This document shows, piece by piece, positions 11,708 through 25,400 of a DNA stretch of 64,000 bases. Below the pieces are notes generated by a model that saw only the letters and a program-made list of their open reading frames with translations, made no database searches and was not told the DNA's origin. The DNA is from Pholiota molesta (lineage: Eukaryota; Basidiomycota; Agaricomycetes; Agaricales; Strophariaceae): contig JACGCK010000146.1 in assembly GCA_014925825.1 (NCBI GenBank), positions 1-64,000 of the forward strand. The letters run 5' to 3'. The stretch's first letter is position 1. Each line of letters begins with the position of its first letter. The position numbers and the translations under genes are program-made.

Positions 11708-13944
11708 CTTACTTTTACTTGGGTTTGCCATCTTTCCTTGATATGTACTCGTGCTTAACCCCCGAAACTTTTAAGCGCTGATAGGCTCTGACTAGCTTTT
11801 GGACATACCGCACAAAGACATCTCATGTCCCCACTAGATACTAAAATCTCAGCATCGTCCATTGAGCACTAATCGCAGCGCCATACATGATGCCACCGTA
11901 TTTGGCTCTATTAAACATTCGCGATTTGCATACTACTAGTACGGTCATTTGATCCCTGTCATACATTGGAGTTCATAGGGAGATTGGAATGGCTGTTGAC
12001 GCAAGCACTATTTTGCTCGGCGATTCGAGTCGCGTCAGCATGGTTTCTAAGACTTCATTTCTATAGAAATTATCTCACATTTGGATACATGTCAGTACCT
12101 CTCCAGGTCGCTTCTCATTGTCTGAAACATCAGATCTTTCTGAAAGGCAAAGGTAAGTAGTTACAAAGTCTGGAATTGTGGTTTATGACGTAAAATCCGC
12201 AGCTGCCGACTGTCGGGGCTATGGGAGTTCGTCAGAGCCTACGAAAGCCTTTGCCACATGAATGTGTATCAGGAATTTCAAGCACGGGAAATTCAGTTTT
12301 ATTTACGATATTCGTGTATGTGCCAATCCGCTATTCACGAATCTCCGAGTCTCTCTTCAGTACAGGCCTCATAAATCCGAACCAGTCAACGGACAGCGAT
12401 ACACCGCACTTTAAAGGTTAAGACTGTGCGCCTCGACATTATCCGCAGCTGTTAGGCACTGTCGTACCCATGTTCCATGATCGGTTTGACTGCGCATGCG
12501 TTCTTCGCTTTCACAGCTTTCGTGCGACTTGCCGCATTGCGGTTCCTTTTGTCAGTTAATTATATCCTGGTGTTAAGCTTTCGAAGGTGTCTGTAGCGAT
12601 TGAGACTCGGGTCCGAATCTTCCTTTTACCAATACTCCATCTTTACATCTTGCTCCTGGCGTCGAGCTGCGCATACTCGTCGCATACTCGTCAATACGTG
12701 CACCGTTGTCAATGATTAGTGACAACAATCTTCATGTTGTGTTGGACAATTTCTATCTGTCATGTCCGTATTTGTATTGATGTTAAGCTCGTGCGCACTA
12801 GCGCACAACAGCGATCCTCGGATGCGTGTATTTGACCCCTTAAAGTTGCCTTAGAGTACATTTCTAGCAATTTAGAATATCTTTTGAAGGTTCAAGTTGA
12901 TGCTTCCAGAAGACGCAGACAGACTTATCGATTTTCATTAAGCCTAATCATTGTAAAACCAGGGTCAATTGGTATCTTATTGGTAATTTCGTATTTGTAT
13001 ATGGCGATATTCAATAATCAGATTACAATCCTAAGTACTATGTACACATCTCAAAGCAAGTACTAAAAATAGACAACACGCGCGCTTGATGGACTTGAGC
13101 CAAATTGGCTGTAGTCGCCTACAGTTCAGAAGTTCAGCCATCTCCTTCAAGACGACTATATAAGCTAGCGTGCTCACGAGGCATTATTCCCCTCGATTAA
13201 TATCCGATCGTGGGAGTTGGGGCAGCGGTGGGCAAGGAGGTGGTAATACTTGCACTCTCGCTATCGTGGGTGACGTAGTAAGTAATGGCTCCGTGATACC
13301 TTCGAGCTCTACTCACGTCCAAACAACCGTAGAGGTTCTATCAACGAGATACGGGGACTCGTTAATAACGGTGTGATAGATCTTCTTCCCAGTATGGACA
13401 GTATCTCTGGCGGCCAGCTAAGACTGAATCAGTATGTCGAAGCATTGGAATTCCTCAGCGAAAATACTGACCGCAAAGGTAGCCACAATTTGAGTTGCGA
13501 AAAAAATAAGGACTTTGAGTTGCATAGTGGTAGTCAGGAGGGAATTGTTTGTGCTTTAGCGACATAAAATTCTGTCCTCGTTTATAACCTACACTCATCG
13601 GCGGCCATGCCTAATTCGTGAGTCGCACTTGAATCTTGACTATGCCCATTTGACACTTTCAGATTAAAATGTGCGCAACTGCGGATGGATGGCCTGGGCG
13701 CCGAAAATCAAAAGAAGCTTCTTCCGTGTCATCGCAAAAACAACTCTTCATCAGAACAATCAAAGCTTATTGGAGCCAAAGGTTCTCCGTAACTATTATT
13801 AAGTAAAATACGATCGCAACACGAAGATCTTTGCTAATTTCGTTCTTCCTATTCGGTCAGAAACGACCATTCCGCAGAACAAACAACGGAATAAAAAATG
13901 GCAGTGCCGTAACACCGGTGACAGACCATTTGAAGACGGTACAG
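11708..13944. other. Intergenic, no gene seen
   Basis: About 2.2 kb, AT-rich, with only short unconvincing frames. A TATATAAG element near 13157 precedes small open frames (13170-13567), none of which resembles a known protein. Confidence 0.45.
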
Positions 13945-13952
13945 TATATATA
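13945..13952 (+). promoter_or_regulatory. TATA box of the laccase gene
   Basis: TATATATA, about 65 bp before the laccase ATG at 14017. Confidence 0.5.
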
Positions 13953-14016
13953 GGAGAGCAAAGAAGACGACACAGTATTCAAACTAACTCTAATATTTGG
14001 TAGCTCCAGAGAAATC

Positions 14017-16328
14017 ATGCGTTATCTCACAGTGCTCGTCAGCATTTCTATCTTTGTGGGCGCTTACGGCGCTATAGGACCCAGCTCCAATCTCTATATC
14101 GAGAACAAGTATATTCTTCCCGATGGCTTCAATCGCTCGTAAGTTTCTTATTCAGGACGGCATAATCTTTATATCTAATGCTGCAACCTTGCATCTAGAA
14201 CTGTACTAGCTGGACCAACTGCAGATAATGTCACCTTTCCGGGCCCACTAATTACTGGCTTCAAGGTATGCTCGCCTTTATATTTTCTAATAGAGACTCA
14301 CCGAACCCCACGTCAGGGAGACACATTCGGTTTGAATGTCATCGACGAGCTCACTGATACCACCATGTTGACAAGCACAAGTATTGTATGTCTTTCATAT
14401 AGTTATTGTCCCATTCAGACGATACTATTTGCTCAATATAAATACACAGCATTGGCATGGACTGTTCCAAGAAGGTACCAACTGGGCTGACGGTCCTGTG
14501 GGCGTCAACCAATGCCCTATCTCGCCCGGCCATTCTTTTTTGTACCAGTTCAGCGTCCCGGATCAGGCGGGCACATTCTGGTACCACTCTCATCACTGTA
14601 AGCTGTTTCTCCTCTATGGCCATTCGAAATCTCACTACATTTGCGTTCCCACAGCGACACAATACTGCGACGGCCTCCGAGGTCCTTTGGTCATCTACGA
14701 CAATGATGACCCCAACCGAAGCCTGTAAGTAATCGCACCGTTTATATTGGTTTCAATCTAATTATTCTCTTTAGGTATGATTTTGACGATGGTAAGTAAT
14801 GCGATTAGCGCCTGTCTTAATCTGGATCAATGCACGAGTGTTCATGCTTGCCTCCTTCTCCTACCATAGATACCACCGTTATTACGCTGGCTGATTGGTA
14901 CGTGAGACCCTTTTCGTCATATGAATCCGTTACTTACCTTCATAACTGTAGGTACCATACCGTAGCGCCCTCGGCAGGTCTTGTACCAACGGCGGACGCG
15001 ACCTTGATCAACGGCATTGGCCGATATGTCGGCGGACCAACAGTGCCGCTCACGTAATCACAGTCCTTCCGAACAAGCGCTATCGATTCCGCTTGGTGTC
15101 TCTTTCTTGTGATCCCTTCTTCAACTTTTCTATCGACGGACACTCTTTTGTGCGTAATTTTTTAATTGTAAATTCTACGTGGTCTGACGCCACTCTTTAC
15201 TCAAGACTATCATCGAGGTCGACGGTATCAACACTCAACCCCTCGTCGTCGATTCTATCGAAATCTATGCTGGCCAGAGGTATTCATTCGTTTTGAACAC
15301 CACTGAAGCTATCGACAACTACTGGATCCGTGCAAATCCTAGTGCTGGTAACACTGATTTTGACGGTGGGATCAATTCAGCAATCCTACAATACTTTGGT
15401 GCTGCAGATGCTGACCCCACAACCAATTCCACCGCCTCAAACCCCATGGTCGAGACTAACCTCCATCCCTTGACCAATGCTGCCGCCCCTGGAGTGGCCA
15501 CCCTTGGTGCCGCCGATGTTAACATCAATTTGGACATCGAATTCGATTTGACGAATCTGTTGTTCACGGTCAACAATGCTACCTTCGTTCCTCCTTCGGT
15601 TCCTGTTCTTCTTCAAATCATGAGTGGCGCAATGACGGCGACGGATTTGCTCCCCAGTGGCTCAGTCTATGTTTTGCCACCCAATAAAGTCATCGAAATT
15701 TCTATGCCAGGAGGAGCGATTGGTAGTCCTGTAAGCGCCCTGCATTCTCTTGAACATCCACATATGCTGACGGCAAAAAAATGATCTTTAGCATCCTATC
15801 CATCTTCACGGCGTAAGCTCTACTCAATCTTTGGGCAATTATACCCTAACTGTTCTTATTTTAGCATGCATTTTCCGTTGTCCGAAGTGCGGGAAGCACT
15901 GTCTATAACTACGTCGATCCCGTTCAACGTGATGTCGTCAGTATTGGTGTGACTGGCGATAACACGACGATTCGGTTCACAACGGATAACTCTGGTCCAT
16001 GGATTCTGCACTGGTTCGTATTCCATTGATTCCCGCGATATATTCTACTTGTATTAACCACCTATCCTTAGCCATATTGATTGGCATCTTAACCTGTGAG
16101 TTGTCTCATGGCTTATGATTTGCACAACTTGAACTTTCCTTCGCATATAGTGGTCTCGCGGTTGTAATGGCCGAGGATGTCAACACCACTGCGACATTGG
16201 TACCTTCGGGTATGTATTGATTTGTCTTTTCTGCCTTGTGGGTATTCTGATTTCTGAAATCGTTAACTCTAGCTGCCTGGGACGATCTTTGCCCAACATA
16301 CGACGCTTTGCCTGCACAAACGTTTTGA
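14017..16328 (+). CDS. Laccase (multicopper oxidase, AA1), with an apparent one-base deletion
   Basis: Secreted blue copper oxidase that oxidises phenols with reduction of O2 to water. About 14 exons encode a signal peptide ([19 protein letters not shown]) and all four copper motifs: HWHGLFQ, HSHH, HPIHLHG and HCHIDWH. The residue ten after the last Cys is Leu, so the type-1 copper has a leucine in the axial position. Other family marks are [27 protein letters not shown] and [10 protein letters not shown]. All junctions keep frame except one point. At 15053/15054, between PLT and VITVLPNK, one base is missing, and the frame hits TAA immediately. One extra base (for example a second G) restores the conserved sequence. 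Either the gene is a very young pseudogene or the base is an assembly error. The stop TGA is at 16326-16328. Confidence 0.88.
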
Positions 16329-16824
16329 TCACCTTCAAGCAGGGCAAATAAACAAGTCAGCCATGTTCCGACTTACGTATTTAATAAGATATATGGAGTC
16401 GAAATTTTTATTCAAATATGTAACTATTTAACCAAGTGGTACATAGTTTTATGCATCACTTTTATTTAAAGCGCTACGCACCTCATTCGCATTGGCAAGG
16501 GAAACCCATTTTATTTGCAAGGTAATACTCATCCCACCCCTTATCCACAATGCCGTCCGCCTGCAACAGTGAGACGGCAGAGAACTGTGCCATGGGGACG
16601 AAACGACGAGTGGCCGCGGTATCGTCCACCCGCGCGTTTGAATCGACGGTGTCATCATTTGGCATCATACTCAGACGTTTCCCCGTGGGGTCCTGAGCCA
16701 TACTTAACCGCGCATCTCAATCGGCGTCATTGGATTCTACAAGATGGTTAGGGTCTCAATTAAAAGCTTACTTTACTTTAGTATATCAAACTATCTGAGG
16801 CCTATAATTACTGTAAAACTACTT
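16329..16824. other. Intergenic between convergent genes, no gene seen
   Basis: About 500 bp between the laccase stop and the end of the HET gene on the opposite strand. Short frames only; presumably both 3' untranslated regions. Confidence 0.5.
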
Positions 16825-19071
16825 TTACAAATAGGTAGTAACCAGCCGCATTACATGTTCGTGTAACTGTGTTTTTGGAATTTTGAACAGTACACCGGGA
16901 GTAGTCCGTTCGAGATGAAAGACAACAGCCTGCGCGGTTTGAATTTTAGTCAACTGTACGGTTTGGTATGGGTTGTCTCTAGGCCTTGCTAAATCTTGCG
17001 AGGAAAATATGCATACTGCAAAACAAGGGTGTGTAGGAGGCAAAAAAATCAAGTCATCAGTTTCAGTGAAATTCAGTATTCCGAAGATCATCTGAAATCG
17101 AGTCACGGTTCTGTCCCAGCCATTAGATCCGGAAACGTCTTTGTCCAAGAGGTTATAAGTAGTTGGAAATTGACGCCACGGATGGCGGGAGTCTGAATAC
17201 CCGCATCAACAGTAACAGTCGCATGATATTCTCCAATGGGAGTAAATGGAAGATTTGAGGCCGGATCGGATGATATTGCAGGTAGTAACAACATTCGTAG
17301 ATGTAGCCCAGGTGTGTCAGGGTGACTGGCCTAGATGGAGGAAACAAATGAATATCTCTTTCGGTGCCCAGAGATATTGTTGTGGGGAAAGTGGAATGAG
17401 AGATGAAACACGACCTCTAGGATCGGAGAGTCCAAATTCAGGCGCAGGACCAGGCTGGGCCCAGTCAACGATGTCGAGCACGTCATATTTGAAGGTGCTC
17501 AAGATCTCCTTCATCGGACGGAAGAACGCCCGTTCGGAGCCCTCGCCATACGCGATGGAGATGCTGACGTCGAAGATTCCCATGAGCGAATATGCGATAT
17601 CTTCCTCGCGCGTTACCCGTCGATTTGCTGCCCATCGCATCTTCCTAGGTAGACGGATATTTCGAGGCGAGCTTCGAAAATTGCTGAGCTCATCAGGGGA
17701 AATGGCAGTCGATTTGTGGATCTCCTGTTGAATTGATCTGTCGGACGTATCAGTTTGCTCGCTAGGAACAAGTATCTCCCATTTTGCGTTGTAGAATTTA
17801 ATGGAGTGCGGTGCGAGCAACTCTTGCAATGTCCATCCCCGAGTAAACCAAGAATCATCGCGCATATGCTGAATAGCGATAGTTTGTGCAAGATAGGTGA
17901 CACAAATAGAGGCATCGTGGTACCATTTATACATAGAGCGGATCGATTCGTCCAGCTCAGCGCTGCTTTCCTTGTCGATGCAAATTGTATCCATCCACCC
18001 GAAGGACACTCCGTAATCTGTGGCCGCGACCTCACAAAATTTGGCAAGCTTGCGATATCCCGCCGAATTCCTGTGGATCGCGCCAGTTTTCCAAGCAGCG
18101 TGCGTCACTTCCCCTGGTGTATCATGGAGCCAGGTATGGGATAAGATGGCGTATCTGGTGTGGTGCGATATAAACCTTGCCGTGATTTCGTCTTCTGCGC
18201 TCTCTGTGGTATAGCCCGTAGAGGTTCGCTGCAGACCGGCAATGTCGGATTTCATTTTATCCTCGTCGAAAGAAGCCTGCATTGCTGTAGAGATATGACT
18301 GTAGGTGGCGCTCCTGTCGATAAGATCAAATTCTGACCCATCCGGTTTGAACGTCAACAATCGAAGGGGCATTTTATTGAAGACGCGATGACGTGCTTCC
18401 TCCAGTACCCTTGTTAGCAGTTCCGATTTCTCCGAAGTAGCTACACCGATGCCGACTTTAGTATCTTGGTATTGAAGCTCGAAAATTAGAGCAAGAAAAG
18501 GTAGTAAGCGTACTTTCATTTGCGGATATTGTTGGAATAATCACTAAATTCGAGTCTCTCCTTGGTTCGTTGTCGATGGATCCTTCACAGCACTCTGCAC
18601 CTAAAGCGAGTACAACACACTAAGTATCAGATGCGCAAAAGAGACATGAAAATCCAATACTCACCGGTGTCCTCGTTTGCGATTGGATCCAGCTGGGAAA
18701 TCCCAGTTGGGCGAGTACACGCTCCAATGAAGGCTTCCAGTGCACGGAGAAGCTGCGCTTCTGTGTCACCACAGATACTTCGATCTGTACCTAGCGCGGC
18801 CTGAGATTGATCACCAACTGAAAGATGTGCGCCAATGCGACCTACTGAGCATCGGGGCATGAGCAGCTATAATGGAGCGCACGAAGCTTTCCATGGCCTG
18901 CACAAGGTTATGAGCGTGGACACGCGATGGTTGATCTACAAGCCTGAAGTCAGTTAAGTCGTCCTCACGGCGAAGGCGAATGGAATGAATCATACCAGGT
19001 GTGATCTCAGGTTCCTTCTTGACAGAGATTGGGATATTAGAGTCGTGGTTCGTTTCATCTAAGATGCACAA
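16825..19071 (-). pseudogene. HET-domain (heterokaryon incompatibility) protein 1, C-terminal part broken by three one-base deletions
   Basis: The HET domain is intact in one long exon (18519-17317). It shows YAILSHTWLH, GWMDTICIDKESSAELDESI, DASICVTYLAQ and WFTRGWTLQELLAP, with AYSLMGIFDVSISIAYGEG later. HET proteins trigger cell death after fusion of unlike fungal strains. Upstream, small exons back to about 19071 encode helical segments such as HNLVQAMESFVRSIIAAHAPML; the start codon is uncertain. After PKEIFI the reading must shift three times (near 17345, at 17307-17309 and near 17163) to follow the paralogue at 47816-50112. Each shift is a missing base, two of them in G runs. With those repaired, the C-terminus reads on to 16825. 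So it is either a pseudogene or a gene with consensus errors. Confidence 0.75.
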
Positions 19072-20379
19072 GCATTTTCACCAATGTCAGAGATGTCGAC
19101 GTAGTCCGAATCATGGTCAATCTTTTTACCAGATAAAGGCATCGTGTGAAGGCCGCAGTGTGGTTGGTGTTGAAAAATATGGCGTACTACTCGATAGCAA
19201 AGCCCAAGGAATGACACGGCTTCAAACGCCTTGGAACAGTTCCCACCTGTGTCATCCTCTTGGGCGGTGTTGGTAACTAGCGCTCATCTGCAGAAATCCA
19301 AGTACAAGAATATGTATACACGTTAAAGACAGCACACAACTTTACCACGTACAGCATCCAAGCGCTGCATTTAAATTTGTTCATCCGTTGCATGGCCGCC
19401 AAAGCGTTGAACCATATCAATGGAATGGTGCTGTAAAATGCAGCACTACATACGCAGTCAAAACTAGTCAGGTCGTATAAACCTCCGATGGTTTCGCGCG
19501 TGAACCTGGACATCCTGCTGGTACTCACAACTACCCACCTGCGGCGGACCCCGGCGAAACAGAGGACATGTCGCGGGCGCTCGCCCACAAATTCTACAGT
19601 GCCTCACCCAGCAGGATCATTAATTTCATGCCTCAACGAACCCACTCAGAGACCTGCAAACAACACCGAACAATATATACACGAACCAACACCCCACGAA
19701 ATTCAACCACTCTCCGCCATCTACTTACTCTATCTTACTGTACAAAAGTCACACCGACCGGGATTCATCGAAGGACACGAAGAAAGAAAAAAAGTGCACG
19801 CAACGCAACTGGGGACTGACCCGCACGGCTGGCTGACTGGCCGGCCGGCCAGCCCGACGCGCTGGAATTGGAATGGACAAGAACGGTCGGTAAGAAGTAA
19901 AACGCCCAAGGGCGTATAAGTAAGTAAGTAAAGGAACTCAAAAGGGGGAGATCAGCGCCGGATGGAGATGGGAATTCGAAGCAGAGGGCGGTTCTCGAAA
20001 CGGAAGGCAGATGTACGATAACGTGAGCCAAGCTGGATGGAAGCACGATTCAGAAGGCAGAGGGAGGGAGGCGTGGCGGGAGATGAAGGATTATGCAAGA
20101 AGGAAGGACGCGGACGACGCGGGCGAAGAAGAAAGAAAGAAAGCGAGAGTAAGCACTCAAATAGATAAGAAGCTAGCAAAAAGTAAGAGCATTCGTAGAA
20201 AGCGGAGATTTTTTTGGAATGGGAGGCAACGCCAGAACACGAAAGAAAAGGAATAATGCAGCAGCAGCGCCTAACGGCGACAAACGCGCACACAAAAAAC
20301 GCGGGGCACATGGACGCGGACCACGGGCGGGCGGAACGCACACCCCAGATGAAGCTCTCGCTCCGAAATTCACCACGCC
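19072..20379. other. Intergenic, no gene seen
   Basis: No recognisable coding sequence. The stretch near 20380 is probably the 3' untranslated region of the copper-fist gene. Purine-rich at 20040-20250. Confidence 0.45.
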
Positions 20380-22429
20380 TCAATAAATATGCAGCCCCGC
20401 CAACGAAGGCCCGCCCTCCGCGCCCCCCGCCGCCGCCGGCGCCCCGCCCCCATCCACATGCGCGCTCCCCGGCGGGCTCCCCCCGTGCGCATACGCCGCG
20501 GAGCCCGGCGACGCGCTCCCCGCGCCCGAGCTCGGGCCGCGCGCCAGCCCCGGGCGCACGTTCACGTTCACGTTGTTCATCGTCAGCGTGTTCATCGTCA
20601 GCGGCGGTGCCGCCCCCGCGCGCCCGTACGCGCCCATGCCCTGCACGCGCCCGGAGGGGCGGTACGCCGCACCGCCGCCACCGCCCCGTCGGACGCGTGC
20701 CCGTGGTACCCGTGGCTGGACTGCGAGGACGTCGAGGGCGAGCGGCTGCGCGCGGCGGGGCCGGACGCGTCCGGGAGCGCGAGGAAGGGCGCAGGCGGCG
20801 GGTGCAGCATGCCCGTGTCCCCGCCGCCGGCGCCGCTGCGGCCGCCTTTGGGGCGGGAGGAGGGCGGGAGGAGGCGCGGGTCGATGTGGATGTCGTCCGC
20901 GGGCTGCGAGCGCTGGCGCGCGTGGGAGAGGGGCGCGCCCGTTCCTGCGCCCGGCTCGGTCGTGGCGTTGAACGGCATCATGGGCTGGTTCGGGTTGTAC
21001 CCACCCAAGCCAGTGGGGTCGGGGAAAGGGTAGCCGCGGCTGTTGTTGTTGTTCCACGCGGGGGATTGTTGCTGCTGCTGCTGTTGTTGGAAGGAAAGAA
21101 AATCTTGCTGGAAAGCGGATTGGTCAGTGGGGTTGGATGCAGACATCGTGCGGAGCCAGTTGTCGATCGCCTCGGAGGAGTCGTATATTGACAAGGCGGT
21201 GTTGGGCGGCAAGATGGCGGAGTGTGGGAGGGCCATGATGGTGCAGTCCAAGCAGGTCCCGCAGTGGGCGGGGTTGCTGCATGAGGAATAGGCTGAGGAG
21301 GAGGGTATGGCAGTGGCGCGGCTGTGGTGGATGCAGCCAGGACACGAGCAGTCGTCGCCGCACTCACACATGGAGGGAAGACTGAGGTTATCCATATCCA
21401 TCCCCCGTTTTCTGGACCAGATGCCCAGGTTTCCATTTGGAAGGGGTCGTACACCTGCTCGTTATAAGGAAATGTAGGATTGGGAGAGGCATGTAGGGCC
21501 CCATAAGACTGAGGAGGTACACTGCTATGAGGGGTCATACCGTGACGAGAGCCGTATGGCGTGAACCCATCATGGTGGCGGCTGGCATGACCGTGTGGGA
21601 CACCCATAGAGGGGTTATGGAGGGGCCCACCAGTAGTATAGGGGCCCTGGGATGGCGGACGGGGTACAATGGGGCGCAGAGCGTAGATACGCTCAAGGAT
21701 ATTCGCAGCTGGGGTGGGTATAGGAAGGCCACCACCAGCGCGGCGTGAGGAGCTCGGATGAGAGTCCGAGGCATCACTCGCGCGAATCCTAGATCTCGGC
21801 GTGACGCAGGTGCAAGGGTCTCCCAACTTGCAGCGGTGGCCATTGAGCACCCCTAGTGTTAGATCAGCATGGGAGACTAACGGGGAAGATGTCGCCGGGC
21901 AAGGAGCTGCATACCACCAGGGTCAGAATCCGACGAGGCGCCATCTGCAGAGTTTGGGAATGCGACCGACGCCCCCAAGGCTGGCGGTAAGCCTGTGGGG
22001 AACGCGGCGCTCTCAAAACCTGGCTTAGAGCCTGAGCAAGGAGAAGCGTAAAATGCAATCTTATCTATGAGCCAGCCGTAACACGAACGGAAGAGTGTGG
22101 GGCAACACACCTTGCTGAGGGAAATCTTTTTGTTCGCAGACGCATTTGACATGTACTTGTTTCTGTTTACGGAGCTCTCGACAGTGTTCACATTGGGTTA
22201 CTGGGCGACCTTTCTTTTTTATTTCAAAGAGAGGACGATCTGTGTGTTTGCATGCTGAAGACCGATGACCTTTGATGCAGGTCTCGCTAGAGAAAATGCG
22301 ATAAAAAATTAGAAACGACGCCGAAAATTCTGATAAAAACATACCATGCGTATTTTTTGCTGCTGATGATCTAGACGCGATACGGTGTGAGCAGGTTGCT
22401 AAAAAAATTGCCAGCACAGGACATACCAT
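20380..22429 (-). CDS. Copper-fist transcription factor with C-terminal Cys cluster
   Basis: Nuclear copper-responsive DNA-binding protein. Exons are 22429-22427, 22370-22345, 22286-22111, 22031-21915 and 21852-20380. Exon 1 is just ATG. Together exons 1-3 read MIISSKKYACETCIKGHR, then the zinc ligands C-x2-C-x8-C-x-H and KKKGRPVTQCEHC, the complete copper fist with its GRP minor-groove motif. Exon 5 opens with VLNGHRCKLGDPCTC. A second Cys cluster (CECGDDCSCPGC then CSNPAHCGTCLDC) matches the copper-sensing clusters of Mac1/Cuf1/GRISEA-type regulators, which control copper uptake. A glutamine run follows. Two frame breaks fall in G runs (plus-strand C runs 21402-21406 and 20684-20687); one extra base at each restores a continuous protein ending in LHIY. 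Copper supply matters for laccase, but a regulatory link is only inference. Confidence 0.85.
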
Positions 22430-25400
22430 GATGAAGAACGGCTAGGCGCTGGCGAGATTGCTCGCCAGCAAGAGAGCAACTTGGGTTATTGGGAGGAAGG
22501 AAACGCGACGGGGGAGGAGGTGGCTTTAATCATGGTTCGAGGTGGCTGTATGTGAGGAGGGTGTTGTCCCAAGTTGACAGGCCCGGCCTTCCTTATACTC
22601 GCACAGACCACTACACAACACGTGCAAACACAGCCAAGCACACCCCCAGATTCTCCGACATTGCAACGCAGAAAACATATATTCTCTCCGCGTATTCTTT
22701 TTCCACCGCCACCACCAGCGTGCCCCCCGCGCTCCCACTAGACCCTGCTGCTGCGCTGTTTTATCTGCTGCAATATCTCGTATCCCTGGCTCATAGCGCT
22801 TTGTGCGCTTCGATCAGGTGCAACTCTGCGCGCTTTTCGCCAGAGGAAGGGCCTGTGTTACTCTGGCCTCATGTCGCGCTAGTTCTGCCTCTGCATTCTC
22901 GCCCGGTATCCGTTCCCATTGGAAATACCGTCTCCAACTTAAATATGCCTTTCCCCGGCCAGCCACCGCCTTATCCACGCCCTCCGCGTCCCTTGTCCCC
23001 TCCTTCGTCATCTTAATAAGTAGGCAGCGGTTGCAGCTTACCATCGGGCATCGCCACCCCCTCCTCTTCTCCCGCGAATACTCATGTACTCGACTTCCCC
23101 TTTTTTTTCTTGCTGCCCCAATCTTGCTGGCGCACGCATGTCCTATCTCAGGCCGACCTGCTGACTCCCCCTTCCCGATCCGATTGACAAGCCTGCTCGC
23201 CTCGCAGCAAGGCTGTGCATCTGCATCTATCTGTTCGGCGAGGGATTTTCGCTGGATTTACGGGGCTTTCTTCCCAGCATGCAGCGCGCGCAAAGGCCGT
23301 TTTCCCTCCCCTTGTCACGGGCCATCACGCTCCCTCACGCACGCACGCTGCGTCACCCCGCGCCTCGCGCGTCCCAGATGTCCCCGCTGGACGAGCCGTG
23401 CCCTGGGATCAGATGCAGCCCGAGGCACATGGTGGCCCTGCTTCCTTTGCCTTATGTCCGTGCACGCGTTCCATCGCGTTTGCGTGCACCAACGACACGC
23501 CTGCTGCGCGCTGCATGCATGCCAGATCTTCTGCGCCTATATGGCAGCTTTCTCCGGACGCTTCTCTGAAGCTTGGTGGGCTGCCCGTCTGATAAAGATA
23601 GCCATGGGTATGATTTTCACTACGGATGTGGCTTAACCTTGTAGCATGTCAATGACGATTGCGAAGCCAATGTAATCAATTAACTTGGGTACCCAAATGC
23701 ATTTAACAATCTAGACGATTCTGTTCTGACAGCTATTCCTACGCCCCCAAACTTCGGCTCGAATACACGCCAGCAGGGACCAGCGGCGAGCTTATCTATA
23801 CAACCGCCTCAACACCTCAATCCACTTATGGAGCGCGCGCCAGTATCTTTCATGGTGAGCGCGTGAGCGCATTCGACTCCACAAATTTGATATCAACAAG
23901 GCGCTGTTCCCTAGCATCCGCCGGCTATCGCTGGTCGTTGGGTAACCGTTCTATACATTTACGCAACCCGTCATACCCATTCCTCCTACCCCAGCCCTTC
24001 GAAGAGATGAATTGATTACAGGCATCACAGGACATTCAACTTCCAAACCCCAAAAATACCGCCGGATAAATCAGGACTCAATGCGCATCGCCGCCACACA
24101 CCCACCCACCCCACTGCCTCGAACTTGAAGGCAATTCAATGCGGGCGACGGGAACGCACCGAGAAATTAACTAGGAAGCAGGAGCACGTCCGCTGATAGC
24201 GTGGCGCCCGTTTATTGATAAATCGTATCATATATGATATCAACAAGGGGACACCCCGACCGGCGAACACACACACGAGACGTGAAGCATCGCCCGTGAC
24301 GCCCACCGCACGCGGGGAACGCTCACCCCGGCCGCTCTAGCGAAAATCCCGCCTACCGCGCATCTTTCCACCTCGGGTTTAAATGGGCCGCGCGCCCAAA
24401 CACTGAACAGGCAGTGCCACGCCGTTTTAAAATGGCCACCGTCGCCCGTCGCCCGTCGACGGCCTGCGCGCGCGGGAGCGTGCGCGCGTGTCAGGTGGAT
24501 GCTGGGCACATCCCACGGCGCCAGGCGGAGGCTGGCTGGAGACGCGGGGCGTGGGCGGGTATTTATATCCTCGCGGGTTATTTCTGTTTTCCATCCATTC
24601 AGATGCTCGATTGCCACCCACTCACACACACCCCCACACACGCCAGGGTCTGTCGTCTGCCTGGAATGCGTGCAGTGCATAGCCTTGGTACGACGTGCGT
24701 CTATCATTCATCAGCGCAGTAGCCGTCTACCGAAGAACTATTAACACCCGTGTATGAAGTGATTCCGAGAGGAGGAAGGGCACGGAGATCTGAGGGCGTG
24801 GCGTGGTGACGTTGTGGGGAGAGATACGCCATCGCCTGGGGTGTGGGTGGGACGCGCGCGTGGGGCCGTTGCGTGGACGGGTGCAGTCTCGCCTCGCCTC
24901 CGCTGGGCTGCTTATCGCCCTTCCTACTAAGTACTGACCACCCAGGGACCACGAGCGTCATCGCGATAAGTAAGTAAAGTGTGTGACTACACAAGTAGCT
25001 TTAGGCCACGCACCGACAACCGTATACGGATAGAATATTCCAGCTGCGAGGACCTCAGAGGGTATGTCTGTATGTATGCATTGCCGCGTTACCAGTGCAT
25101 GAGAAGTGGGGCGTCCCCATATATTTCCCTACACGTTGGGAATCCGAGCCTGCATGGTGATATGTACCCGAGATTCTCGTATCTATCAGCATTTCGAAGC
25201 TTGTGTCAATGGGTGGTGGTGGCATGTATGTATGACGTCGGTGTAATTGTATAGGGCCTCATATACATAGTATGTAATGGGTACCGGTACATGCATAGCC
25301 TCACAGCAGACATCATGAAAGCAGGCACCTATTCAATGTTCTAAAAATGGCCAAGACGAAGGAATGATAATTCCAAGAAGCTCGCCGTTTGTTGCCTACC

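Noticed and set aside
13373..13567. Small peptide starting MDSISGG and ending in CALAT, reminiscent of a pheromone precursor
   Set aside because: The cysteine is five residues from the end, not four, so there is no CaaX box, and the rest has no pheromone-like leader.
20389..21033. Long plus-strand open frames over the copper-fist gene
   Set aside because: They are shadows of a GC-rich coding exon on the other strand, Arg/Ala/Pro-rich with no motif.
22803..23636. 277-codon open frame on the plus strand
   Set aside because: Composition is scrambled, no motif is present and overlapping frames are equally open. It fits chance in pyrimidine-rich sequence.
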